Below, piece by piece: positions 1-7,060 of a stretch of DNA of 64,000 bases. The first letter of the stretch is position 1, and each line of letters starts with the position of its first letter. The stretch is from Hyphomicrobium sp. (GTDB taxonomy: Bacteria; Pseudomonadota; Alphaproteobacteria; Rhizobiales; Hyphomicrobiaceae). The DNA lies in contig NZ_JAIETU010000005.1 in the NCBI RefSeq assembly GCF_019744875.1, positions 310,001 through 374,000 on the forward strand, written 5' to 3'. Under the pieces are notes generated by a model, which did no database searches, had not been told where the DNA came from, and was given only the letters and a program-made list of their open reading frames with translations. The position numbers and the translations under genes were made by a program.

Positions 1-51
1 GCGTGATCAATATTCCGTTAATCGGCCGGTTCGGGAGACTGAAGAGCGGCC

Positions 52-774
52 CTAGTAGCGGGTCGTAAGCTCCGTGAGCCAGGCGGGGGACGCCGCCACG
101 AGCGCGGCCTCGATCGACTTGTCGAGCCCGGTCAGGATGAGCAGCGCGACGGCGATCAACAGAGCCCCGAGCACCGCCTTGCCGCCGCTGCCCGCCTGCA
201 TCAGGCGGCTGCGCCAGCGGATCATGGCCTCGCGCGAGAGAAGCCCCATGAGCAGCAACGGCAGGGCGGCGCCGATGCCGAACACCGCCATGGTGGCGGC
301 GACCTCGCCGAGATTTTCGCCGCGGGCCGCGAGCAGCGACGCCGCGCCCAGCGTCGGGCCGACGCACGGCGCCCAGACCGCGCCGAGCAACAGTCCCAGC
401 AGGAACTGCCCTTGAGAGCCGCGCGTCGAAAACCGGCCGAAGGTTTCCTCGATGGTGTTTCCGAACGGGCTGCCGGCGGCGGCGAGCCGGACCTGCAGCG
501 GCTGGACGACGAGGACCAGCCCGATGACCAGCAAGACCCCAGCCGCAATGGTGCGAAACAGCCCGGCATCGAGGCCGAGTGCAAAGCCGATCGTGGCGAC
601 GAACAGGCCCAGAACCGTGAAGGACAGCGCCACGCCCAGCGCAAGCGCCGCGGGCGCCCAACGGTGCTCCGCCGCCGCCGCGCCGAGCACGATCGGAAGC
701 AGCGGCAGCACGCAGGGCGACAGCACCGACAAGACGCCTGCGAGCGCGGCGAGGGCGAGAGCACCGAGTGTCAT
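52..774 (-). CDS. CcdA/DsbD-type transmembrane thiol transporter
   Basis: A 240-residue, very hydrophobic protein with about six membrane segments. The family marker is a pair of cysteines in proline-rich membrane motifs, SPCVLPLLP near residue 20 and WAPCVGPTL near residue 135. In the CcdA/DsbD/SoxV family these carry electrons from cytoplasmic thioredoxin across the inner membrane to periplasmic thiol proteins. It is the last gene of a minus-strand group, 29 bases after an exported thioredoxin, which is its probable periplasmic partner. No cytochrome c maturation genes are near, so cytochrome c maturation, a SoxVW-like role or general periplasmic disulfide reduction cannot be separated. Family confident, specific role not. 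Confidence 0.88.
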   Translation of the reverse strand: MTLGALALAALAGVLSVLSPCVLPLLPIVLGAAAAEHRWAPAALALGVALSFTVLGLFVATIGFALGLDAGLFRTIAAGVLLVIGLVLVVQPLQVRLAAAGSPFGNTIEETFGRFSTRGSQGQFLLGLLLGAVWAPCVGPTLGAASLLAARGENLGEVAATMAVFGIGAALPLLLMGLLSREAMIRWRSRLMQAGSGGKAVLGALLIAVALLILTGLDKSIEAALVAASPAWLTELTTRY

Positions 775-803
775 GCCTCAAGACCGTCGTTGGACCGATC
801 CAC

Positions 804-1199
804 CTAAAGCGCCGACTTGATCAGAGCCTCGATGCCCTTGGCGCTCGTGTCGCCGGCGGAGCGGCCCGTTTCCGTCTTGCCTTTGTAGGCGATGAGCGTG
901 GACTGGCTGCGCGCATTCAGCTCTTTCAGCGCTGCGCCGCCGGTGTCGAAGTCGAGCTCGTACAGCACCACGTCTTTCAGGGCGGGCTCGTCCTTGATGG
1001 TGTCGATGGCCTTTTTCTGAGCAGTGCACGTTGGGCACCAGGGCGCAGACACATGGATCACGACGGCCTTGCCCGCCGCCTGATCGGCAGCGACGGCGGC
1101 GGCGTCATAGGTCTTTCTTTCCAGGGCGGCGGCCGGTTCCGACACGGCGAGGCCGAACGACAGCATCACGGCGGCGAGCATCATAAGGCGTTTGATCAT
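804..1199 (-). CDS. exported thioredoxin-fold protein (SoxW/DsbE-like)
   Basis: A 131-residue thioredoxin-fold protein with an N-terminal signal peptide (MIKRLMMLAAV.. ending near AAA). The active site is WCPTC, preceded by the usual beta strand VVIHVSAP. The chosen ATG at 1199 follows GGGAGAG at good spacing and opens directly on the signal peptide; the frame stays open another 20 codons upstream to 1259, but those do not look coding. It should act in the periplasm as a thiol-disulfide reductase, recharged by the CcdA-like membrane protein encoded 29 bases downstream. The pentapeptide-repeat gene lies about 100 bases upstream on the same strand. The substrate is unknown. Confidence 0.85.
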   Translation of the reverse strand: MIKRLMMLAAVMLSFGLAVSEPAAALERKTYDAAAVAADQAAGKAVVIHVSAPWCPTCTAQKKAIDTIKDEPALKDVVLYELDFDTGGAALKELNARSQSTLIAYKGKTETGRSAGDTSAKGIEALIKSAL

Positions 1200-1298
1200 G
1201 GTATTCTCTCCCAAGGGGGCCGGATTTGATTTGTCTCCCGACCGGTATGCGTCCGCCAATGGATACGCGGCCGGGCGGCTTCAGTTTCGCGTTGCACG

Positions 1299-2111
1299 TC
1301 AATTGCGGATCGCGCGGTCCAAATTCTTTGACTTGTCGAGATTGAGCGCCTGATCCGCGTTCTTCATGGCGCCGATGCGGGCCGAGTTGACGTCGGCCCC
1401 CTCGAAATCGGCGCCCGTCACATCGGCCCCCGTGAAGTCGGACCCGCCGAGCTCGCTGCCGGCCAGCGACGCGCCCGTGAGGTCGGCGCCATTGAGCACC
1501 GTGTATTCGATCAGAACGCGACGCATGTTCGCCCCCTTCATCGAGGCGCCCGTCAGATCGGCACTGCGAAACGTGCCGCGCATGAGACCCATCGACTGGT
1601 TCTTCTCGTCGGCCGAAAGATCAGCACCGTCCAGCTTGGCGCCCTTCAGGTTCGCTTTTGAAAAGTCGCCCGCGACGCGCGCGCCCGTCATGTCCGCGCC
1701 TTCGAGGTTGGCGCCGACGAGTTGCGTGCCGAACAGGCTCGCGCCCTTGAGATTGGCGCCGGTCCATTTCGAATTCAGCGACCAGGCGGAGTCGAGGTTG
1801 ACGCCTTCGAGGTTGGCGTTCGAGAAATCCGATCCCATCAGGCGGGCGGCCTGCAGGCTGACGCGGCGCAGGTCCATGCCGGAGAGGTCGAGCTTGTTCA
1901 AGGCCTTGCCGAACAGATCCAGCTTTTCGCCGGGCGCCAGCTTGGCGATGGCGGCCTCGATGTCGGCGCGGCTCATCTCGGCTTTCGTGAACTGGTCGGA
2001 CGAGAGATCGACCATGTCGAGCATGCTTTGGGCCGGAGAAGCGGCCGGATTGAACGCCACCGCGAGCACGATCGCGATTGAAACTTGCAGGACCTTCGAC
2101 ATGCGGGGCAT
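1299..2111 (-). CDS. exported pentapeptide-repeat protein
   Basis: A 270-residue protein with a signal peptide (hydrophobic stretch about residues 8-27). From about residue 70 to 250 it is built of pentapeptide repeats of the A(D/N)LxG type (ANLEG, ANLKG, ADLTG, ADFEG), which fold into a right-handed quadrilateral beta-helix. The conserved Leu/Phe at the centre of each pentad is visible in most copies. The longer segment near residues 170-190 breaks the repeat. Pentapeptide proteins have no single function; an exported one suggests a structural or protein-protein role in the periplasm. It is the first gene of the minus-strand group with thioredoxin and the CcdA-like protein, and divergent from the Crp/Fnr gene. 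Confidence 0.85.
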   Translation of the reverse strand: MPRMSKVLQVSIAIVLAVAFNPAASPAQSMLDMVDLSSDQFTKAEMSRADIEAAIAKLAPGEKLDLFGKALNKLDLSGMDLRRVSLQAARLMGSDFSNANLEGVNLDSAWSLNSKWTGANLKGASLFGTQLVGANLEGADMTGARVAGDFSKANLKGAKLDGADLSADEKNQSMGLMRGTFRSADLTGASMKGANMRRVLIEYTVLNGADLTGASLAGSELGGSDFTGADVTGADFEGADVNSARIGAMKNADQALNLDKSKNLDRAIRN

Positions 2112-2211
2112 GAGCGCTCCTTCTCTTTTTTCTCAAGTCGACGGCGCCGTGGCCGGATTTTATCACTTCTGCCGTGAGAGAGTTGGGTATTCGAGCTATA
2201 GAAACGCATCT

Positions 2212-2225
2212 GTAACCTGGGTCAC
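2212..2225. promoter_or_regulatory. inverted repeat in the divergent promoter region
   Basis: GTAACC-TG-GGTCAC is an inverted repeat with a single mismatch. It ends 14 bases before the Crp/Fnr start codon, in the 128-base gap between that gene and the divergent pentapeptide-repeat operon. Its position and symmetry would suit autoregulation by the Crp/Fnr protein. It is neither a textbook FNR nor a textbook CRP site, so the assignment is only inference. Confidence 0.3.
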
Positions 2226-2239
2226 GGACGCCTCTCGCA

Positions 2240-2914
2240 ATGACGACAGCCGAACTTGAGGAGCGCTGGCTCGCGCTTTTTCCGCCGCTCGCCGCGCTCG
2301 CGCCCGAGCACTTGTCGTTTGCGCTGAGCCAGGTTCGCTTCCCCGAGTTGCGCGAAGGCGATGCGGCCTATCGGCAGGGGTGGGATTGCCCGAACTACGT
2401 GATGTGCCTGGGCGGCGGCACGCGCACCTTCAAAACCTCGAGCTCGGGCCGCGAGTTGCTGCTCTACAAGGTGGCGGCAGGAGGCACGTGCGTGTTCACG
2501 ACGCAGTGCCTGCTGGCGGGCGGCACGTTTCCGGCCGAGAGCGTCGCGGAAAGCACGACGCGGCTCGCCGCCCTTCCCTCGGCCGCGTTCCATCAGCTCA
2601 TGGGCCAATCGGTGCCCTTCCGGCAGTTCGTGCTCGACGACTACAGTAAGCTGCTCGCAACCATGATCTCGCTCGTCGACGAGATGGCTTTCGCGTCGCT
2701 CGAGCAGCGGCTCGCCGGCCGCCTGATCGCAGAAGCGGACGCGCAGGGCTGCGTGGCTAAAACCCACCAGCAGATCGCGCTCGATCTCGGCAGCGTGCGC
2801 GAAGTCATCAGCCGCTATCTCGGCGAATGGGAACGGGCCGGATGGATCCGCACCTCGCGCGGCAGGATCGAGATCCTCGACCGCAAGGCGCTCGCAACGC
2901 AGCGGGGAGTGTGA
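2240..2914 (+). CDS. Crp/Fnr-family transcriptional regulator
   Basis: A 224-residue regulator with an N-terminal cyclic-nucleotide-binding fold (about residues 15-130), a dimerisation helix and a C-terminal winged helix-turn-helix (about 165-215, with THQQIALDLGSVREVISRYL as the HTH). Four cysteines sit in the sensor domain, at 50, 56, 84 and 90, the last pair in GGTCVFTTQC. This is not the N-terminal four-Cys cluster of classical FNR, but it belongs to a recognisable subgroup with a conserved Cys pair. Redox or reactive-sulfur sensing is therefore possible, though unproven. It faces the thioredoxin/CcdA/pentapeptide operon, a natural target, and precedes the TlpA-like gene on the same strand. 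Confidence 0.88.
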   Translation: MTTAELEERWLALFPPLAALAPEHLSFALSQVRFPELREGDAAYRQGWDCPNYVMCLGGGTRTFKTSSSGRELLLYKVAAGGTCVFTTQCLLAGGTFPAESVAESTTRLAALPSAAFHQLMGQSVPFRQFVLDDYSKLLATMISLVDEMAFASLEQRLAGRLIAEADAQGCVAKTHQQIALDLGSVREVISRYLGEWERAGWIRTSRGRIEILDRKALATQRGV

Positions 2915-3051
2915 GGTTTTTCAAACGATTGCATGCCGCCATCCCCAAGCGGGGCAGGGTTGCAGGTTGTGCCGCTGACGCCTCGGGGAAATCCGGCTAA
3001 GGTGGCGCCAACGCATCCGCCTCTCCCCCGAGGCCAACAAAGGACCGACCG

Positions 3052-3861
3052 ATGTTCGACCCTGAAAATCCGCCCGAGATCCAGACCTCCGCCTGGCTCA
3101 ACGTCGACAAGCCGCTGACGCTGAAGGGCCTCAAGGGGCGCGTGGTGGTCGTGGCCGCCTTCCAGACCCATTGCCCCGGATGCCTCAAGCACGGCCTGCC
3201 CCAGGCGGCGCGCCTGGCGGCCGCTTTCAACGACGACGAGGTGGTCGTAATCGGTCTCAACACGCCGTTCGAGGAGCCGGAGAAGCAGGACAAGGCGGCG
3301 CTCGAAGCGTTCGTCGCCGAGAACGAGTTCACGTTCCCGATCGCGCTCGACAAGACCGGCGGAAAGGGCTCGCTGCCGAAGACGATGGAAGATTACGAAA
3401 TCCGCGGCACGCCGTCGGTGCTGGTCTTCGACCGGCAGGGACGCCTGCGGCGGCACTATCTCGGCCAGGTGGACGATCTCCGCATCGGCGCGGAGGTGAT
3501 GGCGCTCACCATCGAGGCGCGCGATGCGCCGCGCGAGCAGTCGATTGCGCTCGAGCGCCGGCTCGCGGCGGTGCTGACCGATCCGAACGAGCATCACCAT
3601 CATGGCGATGGCTGCGGCTGCGGGCATGACCACGGTCACGATCATGGTCATTCGCATGACCATGGACACGACCACGGGCACGCTCACGCCGAAGGTGGCG
3701 GCTGCTGCGGCGGACATGGCGCGCACGATCACGAGCACGGCCACGAGCATGCCCACGCGGAAGGCGGCGGGTGCTGCGGTGGCCATGACCATGCGCACGA
3801 TCACGGCCATGAGCACGCCAAGCCCAAGGCGAAAGCCGCCACGGCGAAGGCCTCCCGCTAG
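3052..3861 (+). CDS. TlpA/AhpC-like redoxin with a His/Cys-rich tail
   Basis: A 269-residue protein. Residues 1-175 form a TlpA/AhpC-type thioredoxin fold with the redox motif CPGC near residue 41 and the cis-proline loop RGTPSVLVF. There is no signal peptide, so it is probably cytoplasmic. The last 90 residues are a low-complexity tail with about 28 histidines and 6 cysteines. It is built of HDHGHDHG runs and two near-identical EGGGCCGGH blocks, and then ends in a Lys/Ala stretch. Such tails bind Ni, Zn, Cu or Co in known metallochaperones. The fold and tail are seen directly; metal storage or delivery coupled to thiol chemistry is inference. The ATG follows AAAGGA. Repeat expansion probably built the tail. 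Confidence 0.85.
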   Translation: MFDPENPPEIQTSAWLNVDKPLTLKGLKGRVVVVAAFQTHCPGCLKHGLPQAARLAAAFNDDEVVVIGLNTPFEEPEKQDKAALEAFVAENEFTFPIALDKTGGKGSLPKTMEDYEIRGTPSVLVFDRQGRLRRHYLGQVDDLRIGAEVMALTIEARDAPREQSIALERRLAAVLTDPNEHHHHGDGCGCGHDHGHDHGHSHDHGHDHGHAHAEGGGCCGGHGAHDHEHGHEHAHAEGGGCCGGHDHAHDHGHEHAKPKAKAATAKASR

Positions 3862-3910
3862 TCGACTTCCGAGACGATCCTTGAGGCGTCCCTCCCTCTC
3901 CCCGGTCGTG

Positions 3911-3976
3911 GCGAAGCCATGCTCCGCATGGGGCGAAGCCATGCTCCGCATGGGGCGAAGCCATGCTCCGCATGGA
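3911..3976. repeat. three tandem 22-bp units with inner palindrome
   Basis: Three head-to-tail copies (3911-3932, 3933-3954, 3955-3976) of a 22-base unit that contains CCATGC-TCC-GCATGG, an inverted repeat able to form a six-base-pair hairpin. It lies between the convergent TlpA-like and prfH genes. Related palindromes occur near 9160 and 52503, so this looks like a small dispersed REP-like family. There are no spacers, so it is not CRISPR. Confidence 0.85.
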
Positions 3977-4000
3977 CCGGAGAGAGGGGAATGCTGGCGG

Positions 4001-4639
4001 TTAGCGACGCTCCCGAAACGCCGCGCCTTCGAACGTGCGGATAGGCTTGCCGCGTTCGAGGGCATCGTGCTGGGCCCAGCGGTCGTGCTCGGCGTGGCGC
4101 CTCGCGGCGGTTTCTCCTGCCGCCAACAAGCCCGCCAGACGCGCCAGCGCGAGCTTCTTGTTCATCGCCTGAGAGCGCTCCTCGCGCGCCGTCGCCACGA
4201 GCCCGGTGGGCTTGTGCGTCGCGCGCACCGCGCTCTCCGTCTTGTTGACGTGCTGGCCGCCGGGGCCGGACGCGCGCATGGCTTCGAAGGTGACGTCCGA
4301 CACGCGAAGCGCGGTGTTGCCGGTGTCCAGCGGCGCCAGCGCCTCGACGCCGACAAACCAGTTCTTGCGCTTGTGGGTTGGCCTCAGAGGCGACGGGCAG
4401 ACCCAGAGCACGCTGCCCCGGTTCTTGAGCGCGAAATCGCTCGCGCCTTCGCCTTCGAGAGACAGCAGTGCCGAGAGCAGCGCGCCGCGAGCATCGCCTT
4501 CGACCGTCTCCAGCACCTCGCAGGCGAGGCCGCGTTTCACCGCCTCCTTCTGCAGGACGAGCGCGAGCTTCGTCACGGCGAGCTGGCACTCGGCGGGGCC
4601 GCGTCCGGACGTGATGTGCAGCCACAGAAGCTCACTCAT
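4001..4639 (-). CDS. prfH: peptide chain release factor homolog PrfH
   Basis: A 212-residue member of the class I release factor family without the stop-codon-recognition domain. The peptidyl-tRNA hydrolysis motif GGQ is at residues 127-129 in the context SGPGGQHVNKT, followed by the usual basic helix. The length and the N-terminus (LLWLHITSGRGPAECQ) match PrfH rather than ArfB or RF1/RF2. PrfH genes typically sit beside an rtcB homolog, as here: the prfH start overlaps the rtcB stop by 8 bases, so translation is probably coupled. PrfH is reported to act on ribosomes with damaged decoding-centre rRNA, releasing the stalled peptide so that RtcB can reseal the rRNA. Confidence 0.93.
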   Translation of the reverse strand: MSELLWLHITSGRGPAECQLAVTKLALVLQKEAVKRGLACEVLETVEGDARGALLSALLSLEGEGASDFALKNRGSVLWVCPSPLRPTHKRKNWFVGVEALAPLDTGNTALRVSDVTFEAMRASGPGGQHVNKTESAVRATHKPTGLVATAREERSQAMNKKLALARLAGLLAAGETAARRHAEHDRWAQHDALERGKPIRTFEGAAFRERR

Positions 4640-5804
4640 CGCTCGCCCTCCGCACTTTGTACGTCAAGACCGGTCGGTAGACGGCGATGGTGGTGATGAG
4701 GTCGGCCGCTTCGAGATCCGCGATCACCTGGGCGATGTCCTTGTAGGCCTGCGGAGCCTCGTCGTAGAGCAGCTCGCGATCCTCGCAGATGACGCGGCCG
4801 CCCAGTTCCGTGCGCTGCAAGTCCTCGACGCGATACTTGTGCGAGAGGCGCGACTTCGCATAGCCGCGCTGCCAGCGGCGGCCCGCGCCGTGGGCGAGCG
4901 ACCAGGCGGCCTTTTCGCCCGCGTCTGTCGCGCGGACGAGATAGCTCGGCGTGCCGCGCGATCCCGGGATCATCAGCGCGCCCGCCGCGAGGGCTTCGCG
5001 CGTCGACGCGGCACCCTTGCGATGGATCCAGGCCGGTGCGCCCTCGAACTCCTCACGCGTCACCATGTTGTGGGCGACGTCCGACACGCCGCGCGCCTCC
5101 GCGCCGATCTCGCCCGCGAAGCGATGGGCAATCAGCGCGCGGTTGGCGCGGGCGAAACGAAGGCCATGCTCGTGGCGCGCGAGATAGTGCGAGGCCGCCT
5201 CACTGCCCTCTTCGAGCGGGTTTGCGCCGTGACGCGCGATCAGCTCCTGGAAGATGTCCTGGCCAAGGGCGCGGCTGCCCGAGTGGACCAGGATGGCCGC
5301 ATTGGCCTTGTCGAGGCCGAGGCCCGCGAACGCCGCTGCGTCGCGCACCTCCTCCACCACCTGCAGCTCGGCGAAGTGATTGCCGCCGCCGATGGTGCCG
5401 AGGCCCGCATCCGCGAGCGACGGCGCAAGCTGGAAGCGCGCGCGCCAGGGATCGAGGTCGCCGTCCCACGGCTGCTCCAGCCCCGCGATGCGTTTCTCGA
5501 TCCGGTCGAGCTTGAGCTTGCGGGCGGGAAGATCCGTTGCCCAGAAGCTCATGCCGCAGCCGATGTCGTTGCCGGCGAGCGCCGGATAGAACAGACCACG
5601 CGAGACGAACGCGGCGCCGACGGCGATGCCCTTGCCGGGATGCAGATCCGGAAAGCCAGCCGCCATCACCATGCCGGGAAGGCCTGCGGTGTGGTTCAAT
5701 TGTGCGAGGGCCGCGCCCTCGATCCAGGATTTGTCGGAAGTAAAAAGGCGGACGTTGCCGTGCGGCGTGCCGCTATGCAGCGTGTCCGAATTCGAATTGC
5801 CCAT
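4632..5804 (-). CDS. rtcB: RNA-splicing ligase RtcB (PrfH-linked type)
   Basis: A 390-residue RtcB-family 3'-phosphate/5'-OH RNA ligase (Mn and GTP dependent). It shows the early PDLHPGKG motif, the metal-binding cysteine in GNDIGCG (residue 83 from the chosen start), GGGNHFAE, HSGSRALG, and the histidine that becomes guanylylated in HGAGR (residue 305). It is shorter than canonical RtcB (about 408 residues), as usual for the prfH-linked subgroup. The ATG at 5804 is preferred; the frame extends to 5852 with a weakly supported N-terminus. A small ORF with a much stronger ribosome-binding site overlaps this start. The pair probably repairs cleaved rRNA or tRNA after toxin or stress damage. Confidence 0.92.
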   Translation of the reverse strand: MGNSNSDTLHSGTPHGNVRLFTSDKSWIEGAALAQLNHTAGLPGMVMAAGFPDLHPGKGIAVGAAFVSRGLFYPALAGNDIGCGMSFWATDLPARKLKLDRIEKRIAGLEQPWDGDLDPWRARFQLAPSLADAGLGTIGGGNHFAELQVVEEVRDAAAFAGLGLDKANAAILVHSGSRALGQDIFQELIARHGANPLEEGSEAASHYLARHEHGLRFARANRALIAHRFAGEIGAEARGVSDVAHNMVTREEFEGAPAWIHRKGAASTREALAAGALMIPGSRGTPSYLVRATDAGEKAAWSLAHGAGRRWQRGYAKSRLSHKYRVEDLQRTELGGRVICEDRELLYDEAPQAYKDIAQVIADLEAADLITTIAVYRPVLTYKVRRASDE

Positions 5805-5895
5805 TGGGAAGCCCGAAGAAAACAGAGGTATCCATGCCCGCGATGACGCCACCGCGGACGGCTGTGATCAGCGTCTCGTTGGTGGCTGGGCGCAT
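5773..5895 (-). CDS. possible leader peptide overlapping the rtcB start
   Basis: A 40-codon open frame beginning MRPATNETLITAVRGG and ending FEFGHAA. Its ATG at 5895 is preceded by AAGGAGA at good spacing, a far better ribosome-binding site than the one before rtcB. It stops 31 bases inside rtcB in another frame. It could be a leader peptide that delivers ribosomes to the rtcB start, or a real small protein. It has no run of a single amino acid that would mark a classical attenuator, and I do not recognise its family. The ribosome-binding site and frame are seen; function is inference. Confidence 0.4.
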   Translation of the reverse strand: MRPATNETLITAVRGGVIAGMDTSVFFGLPNGQFEFGHAA

Positions 5896-5982
5896 GGAGG
5901 TCTCCTTCGGCAATTCTTTTTTCGCGGTTCGCGAGAGCGGGGCTTCTACGAGCGAATTGCGACGGAAACAAGCCGTATCCTG

Positions 5983-6009
5983 ATAAAAACGCCGTGATTG
6001 CGCGGCGTT
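5983..6009 (-). terminator. terminator-like hairpin upstream of rtcB-prfH
   Basis: Read on the minus strand, a perfect seven-base-pair stem (AACGCCG / CGGCGTT, eight-base loop, 5988-6009) runs into a short T tract. It lies upstream of the small ORF and rtcB on their own strand. It is thus either an attenuator in their leader or a stop for antisense transcription from the HAD gene side. The stem is short, so confidence is moderate. Confidence 0.4.
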
Positions 6010-6090
6010 CAAGTTGTGCATCCCGCCTGTCGCCGCCTTCAGCACGCCACCCGAATCGGGGGACTGTCTTGCCAGTTGGCAAGAGGCAGG

Positions 6091-7059
6091 ATGACGATGA
6101 CTGAGCGCGCGACGGGGCAGAGCAAAGAGCGGGGCGAGACCGAGGTTTCGGCCGAGCACGAGACTTCGACCGCCGCGAAATCGAAGAAGAAGCCAAAGCC
6201 GGCCGAGACCTTCAACAAGAAAACCATCGCGCTCGTCTACGATTTCGATGGCACGCTTTCGCCGCGTCCGATGCAGGAATACTCGTTTCTGCCGCAGCTC
6301 GGCATCGAGGCGAAGGCATTCTGGGACGAGTGCACGCAGGTTGCGCGCGCGCAGGGCGCCGATCCGCTCATCACCTACATGCACCTGATGTACAAGAAGG
6401 CCAAGGAAAAGGGCCTGCGCATCGACCGCGCCGATCTCGTGCGCCAGGGTGCATCGGTGGAGCTGTTTCCGGGTGTCGAGACGTGGTTCGACGCCATTGC
6501 GGACTACATCAAGATCCGCGCCGAAAGCGCCGGCGTGGAGCTGCGCCACTACCTCGTCTCATCGGGCCTGACCGAGATCATCGAGGGCACGAAGATCCGC
6601 CCGCACTTCCACAACGTGTTCGCCTCGGAATACTGGTTCGACGCCTACGAGCTGCCGTACCCGAAGCGCGTGATCACCGACACGGGCAAGACGCAGTACC
6701 TGTTCCGCATCAACAAGGGCATCGAGGATCTCGGCGAGAGCATCAACGCGCACATGCCGGAAGAACAGCGGCCGATCCCGTTCCGCAACATGATCTACTT
6801 CGGCGACGGCGAGACCGACGTGCCGTCGATGGCCTTGATGCGCAAGAGCGGCGGGCACGCCATCGCCGTGCATCCGGCCGAGAAGGGCCGCGGCTACGCG
6901 ACCTGCCTGGACTTGTTCCGCGCGGGGCGCGTGGACTTCTACGCCACCGCCGACTACCGGCGCGGCAGCGACCTCTTCAAGCGGACGTGTCTGCTGCTCG
7001 ACCGCATGCTCGCCGACATCGCCGTGCAGGAGGAGGTTTGGAAGGTGGGAAGGGGATAG
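6091..7059 (+). CDS. HAD-superfamily hydrolase
   Basis: A 322-residue haloacid-dehalogenase-type phosphohydrolase. HAD motif I is visible as YDFDGTL (nucleophile and acid/base aspartates), motif II as LVSSGL, and motif IV as YFGDGETDVPSM. The first 35 residues are a charged, lysine-rich, probably disordered extension. There is no signal peptide, so it is cytoplasmic. The long cap between motifs I and II suggests a small-molecule or phosphoprotein substrate, but nothing identifies it. The ATG at 6091 follows an AGAGGCAGG-type ribosome-binding site; the frame extends upstream to 5998 without support. It is divergent from the rtcB-prfH pair. Confidence 0.82.
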   Translation: MTMTERATGQSKERGETEVSAEHETSTAAKSKKKPKPAETFNKKTIALVYDFDGTLSPRPMQEYSFLPQLGIEAKAFWDECTQVARAQGADPLITYMHLMYKKAKEKGLRIDRADLVRQGASVELFPGVETWFDAIADYIKIRAESAGVELRHYLVSSGLTEIIEGTKIRPHFHNVFASEYWFDAYELPYPKRVITDTGKTQYLFRINKGIEDLGESINAHMPEEQRPIPFRNMIYFGDGETDVPSMALMRKSGGHAIAVHPAEKGRGYATCLDLFRAGRVDFYATADYRRGSDLFKRTCLLLDRMLADIAVQEEVWKVGRG

Positions 7060-7060
7060 A

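Noticed and set aside
1-51. Gene end at the window start
   Set aside because: The 51 bases before the CcdA-like stop codon show no frame or structure that can be supported.
1366-2259. Plus-strand frame opposite the pentapeptide-repeat gene
   Set aside because: The apparent repeats mirror the pentapeptide codons on the other strand; no independent evidence.
3911-3976. Possible CRISPR array
   Set aside because: Units are directly adjacent with no spacers, and no cas gene is near.
2815-4065. 416-codon minus-strand frame opposite the TlpA-like gene
   Set aside because: Its repetitive Met/Val-rich part is only the reverse complement of the His-rich tail codons.
4206-5846. 546-codon plus-strand frame opposite prfH and rtcB
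   Set aside because: Antisense to catalytic motifs of two known families; not coding.
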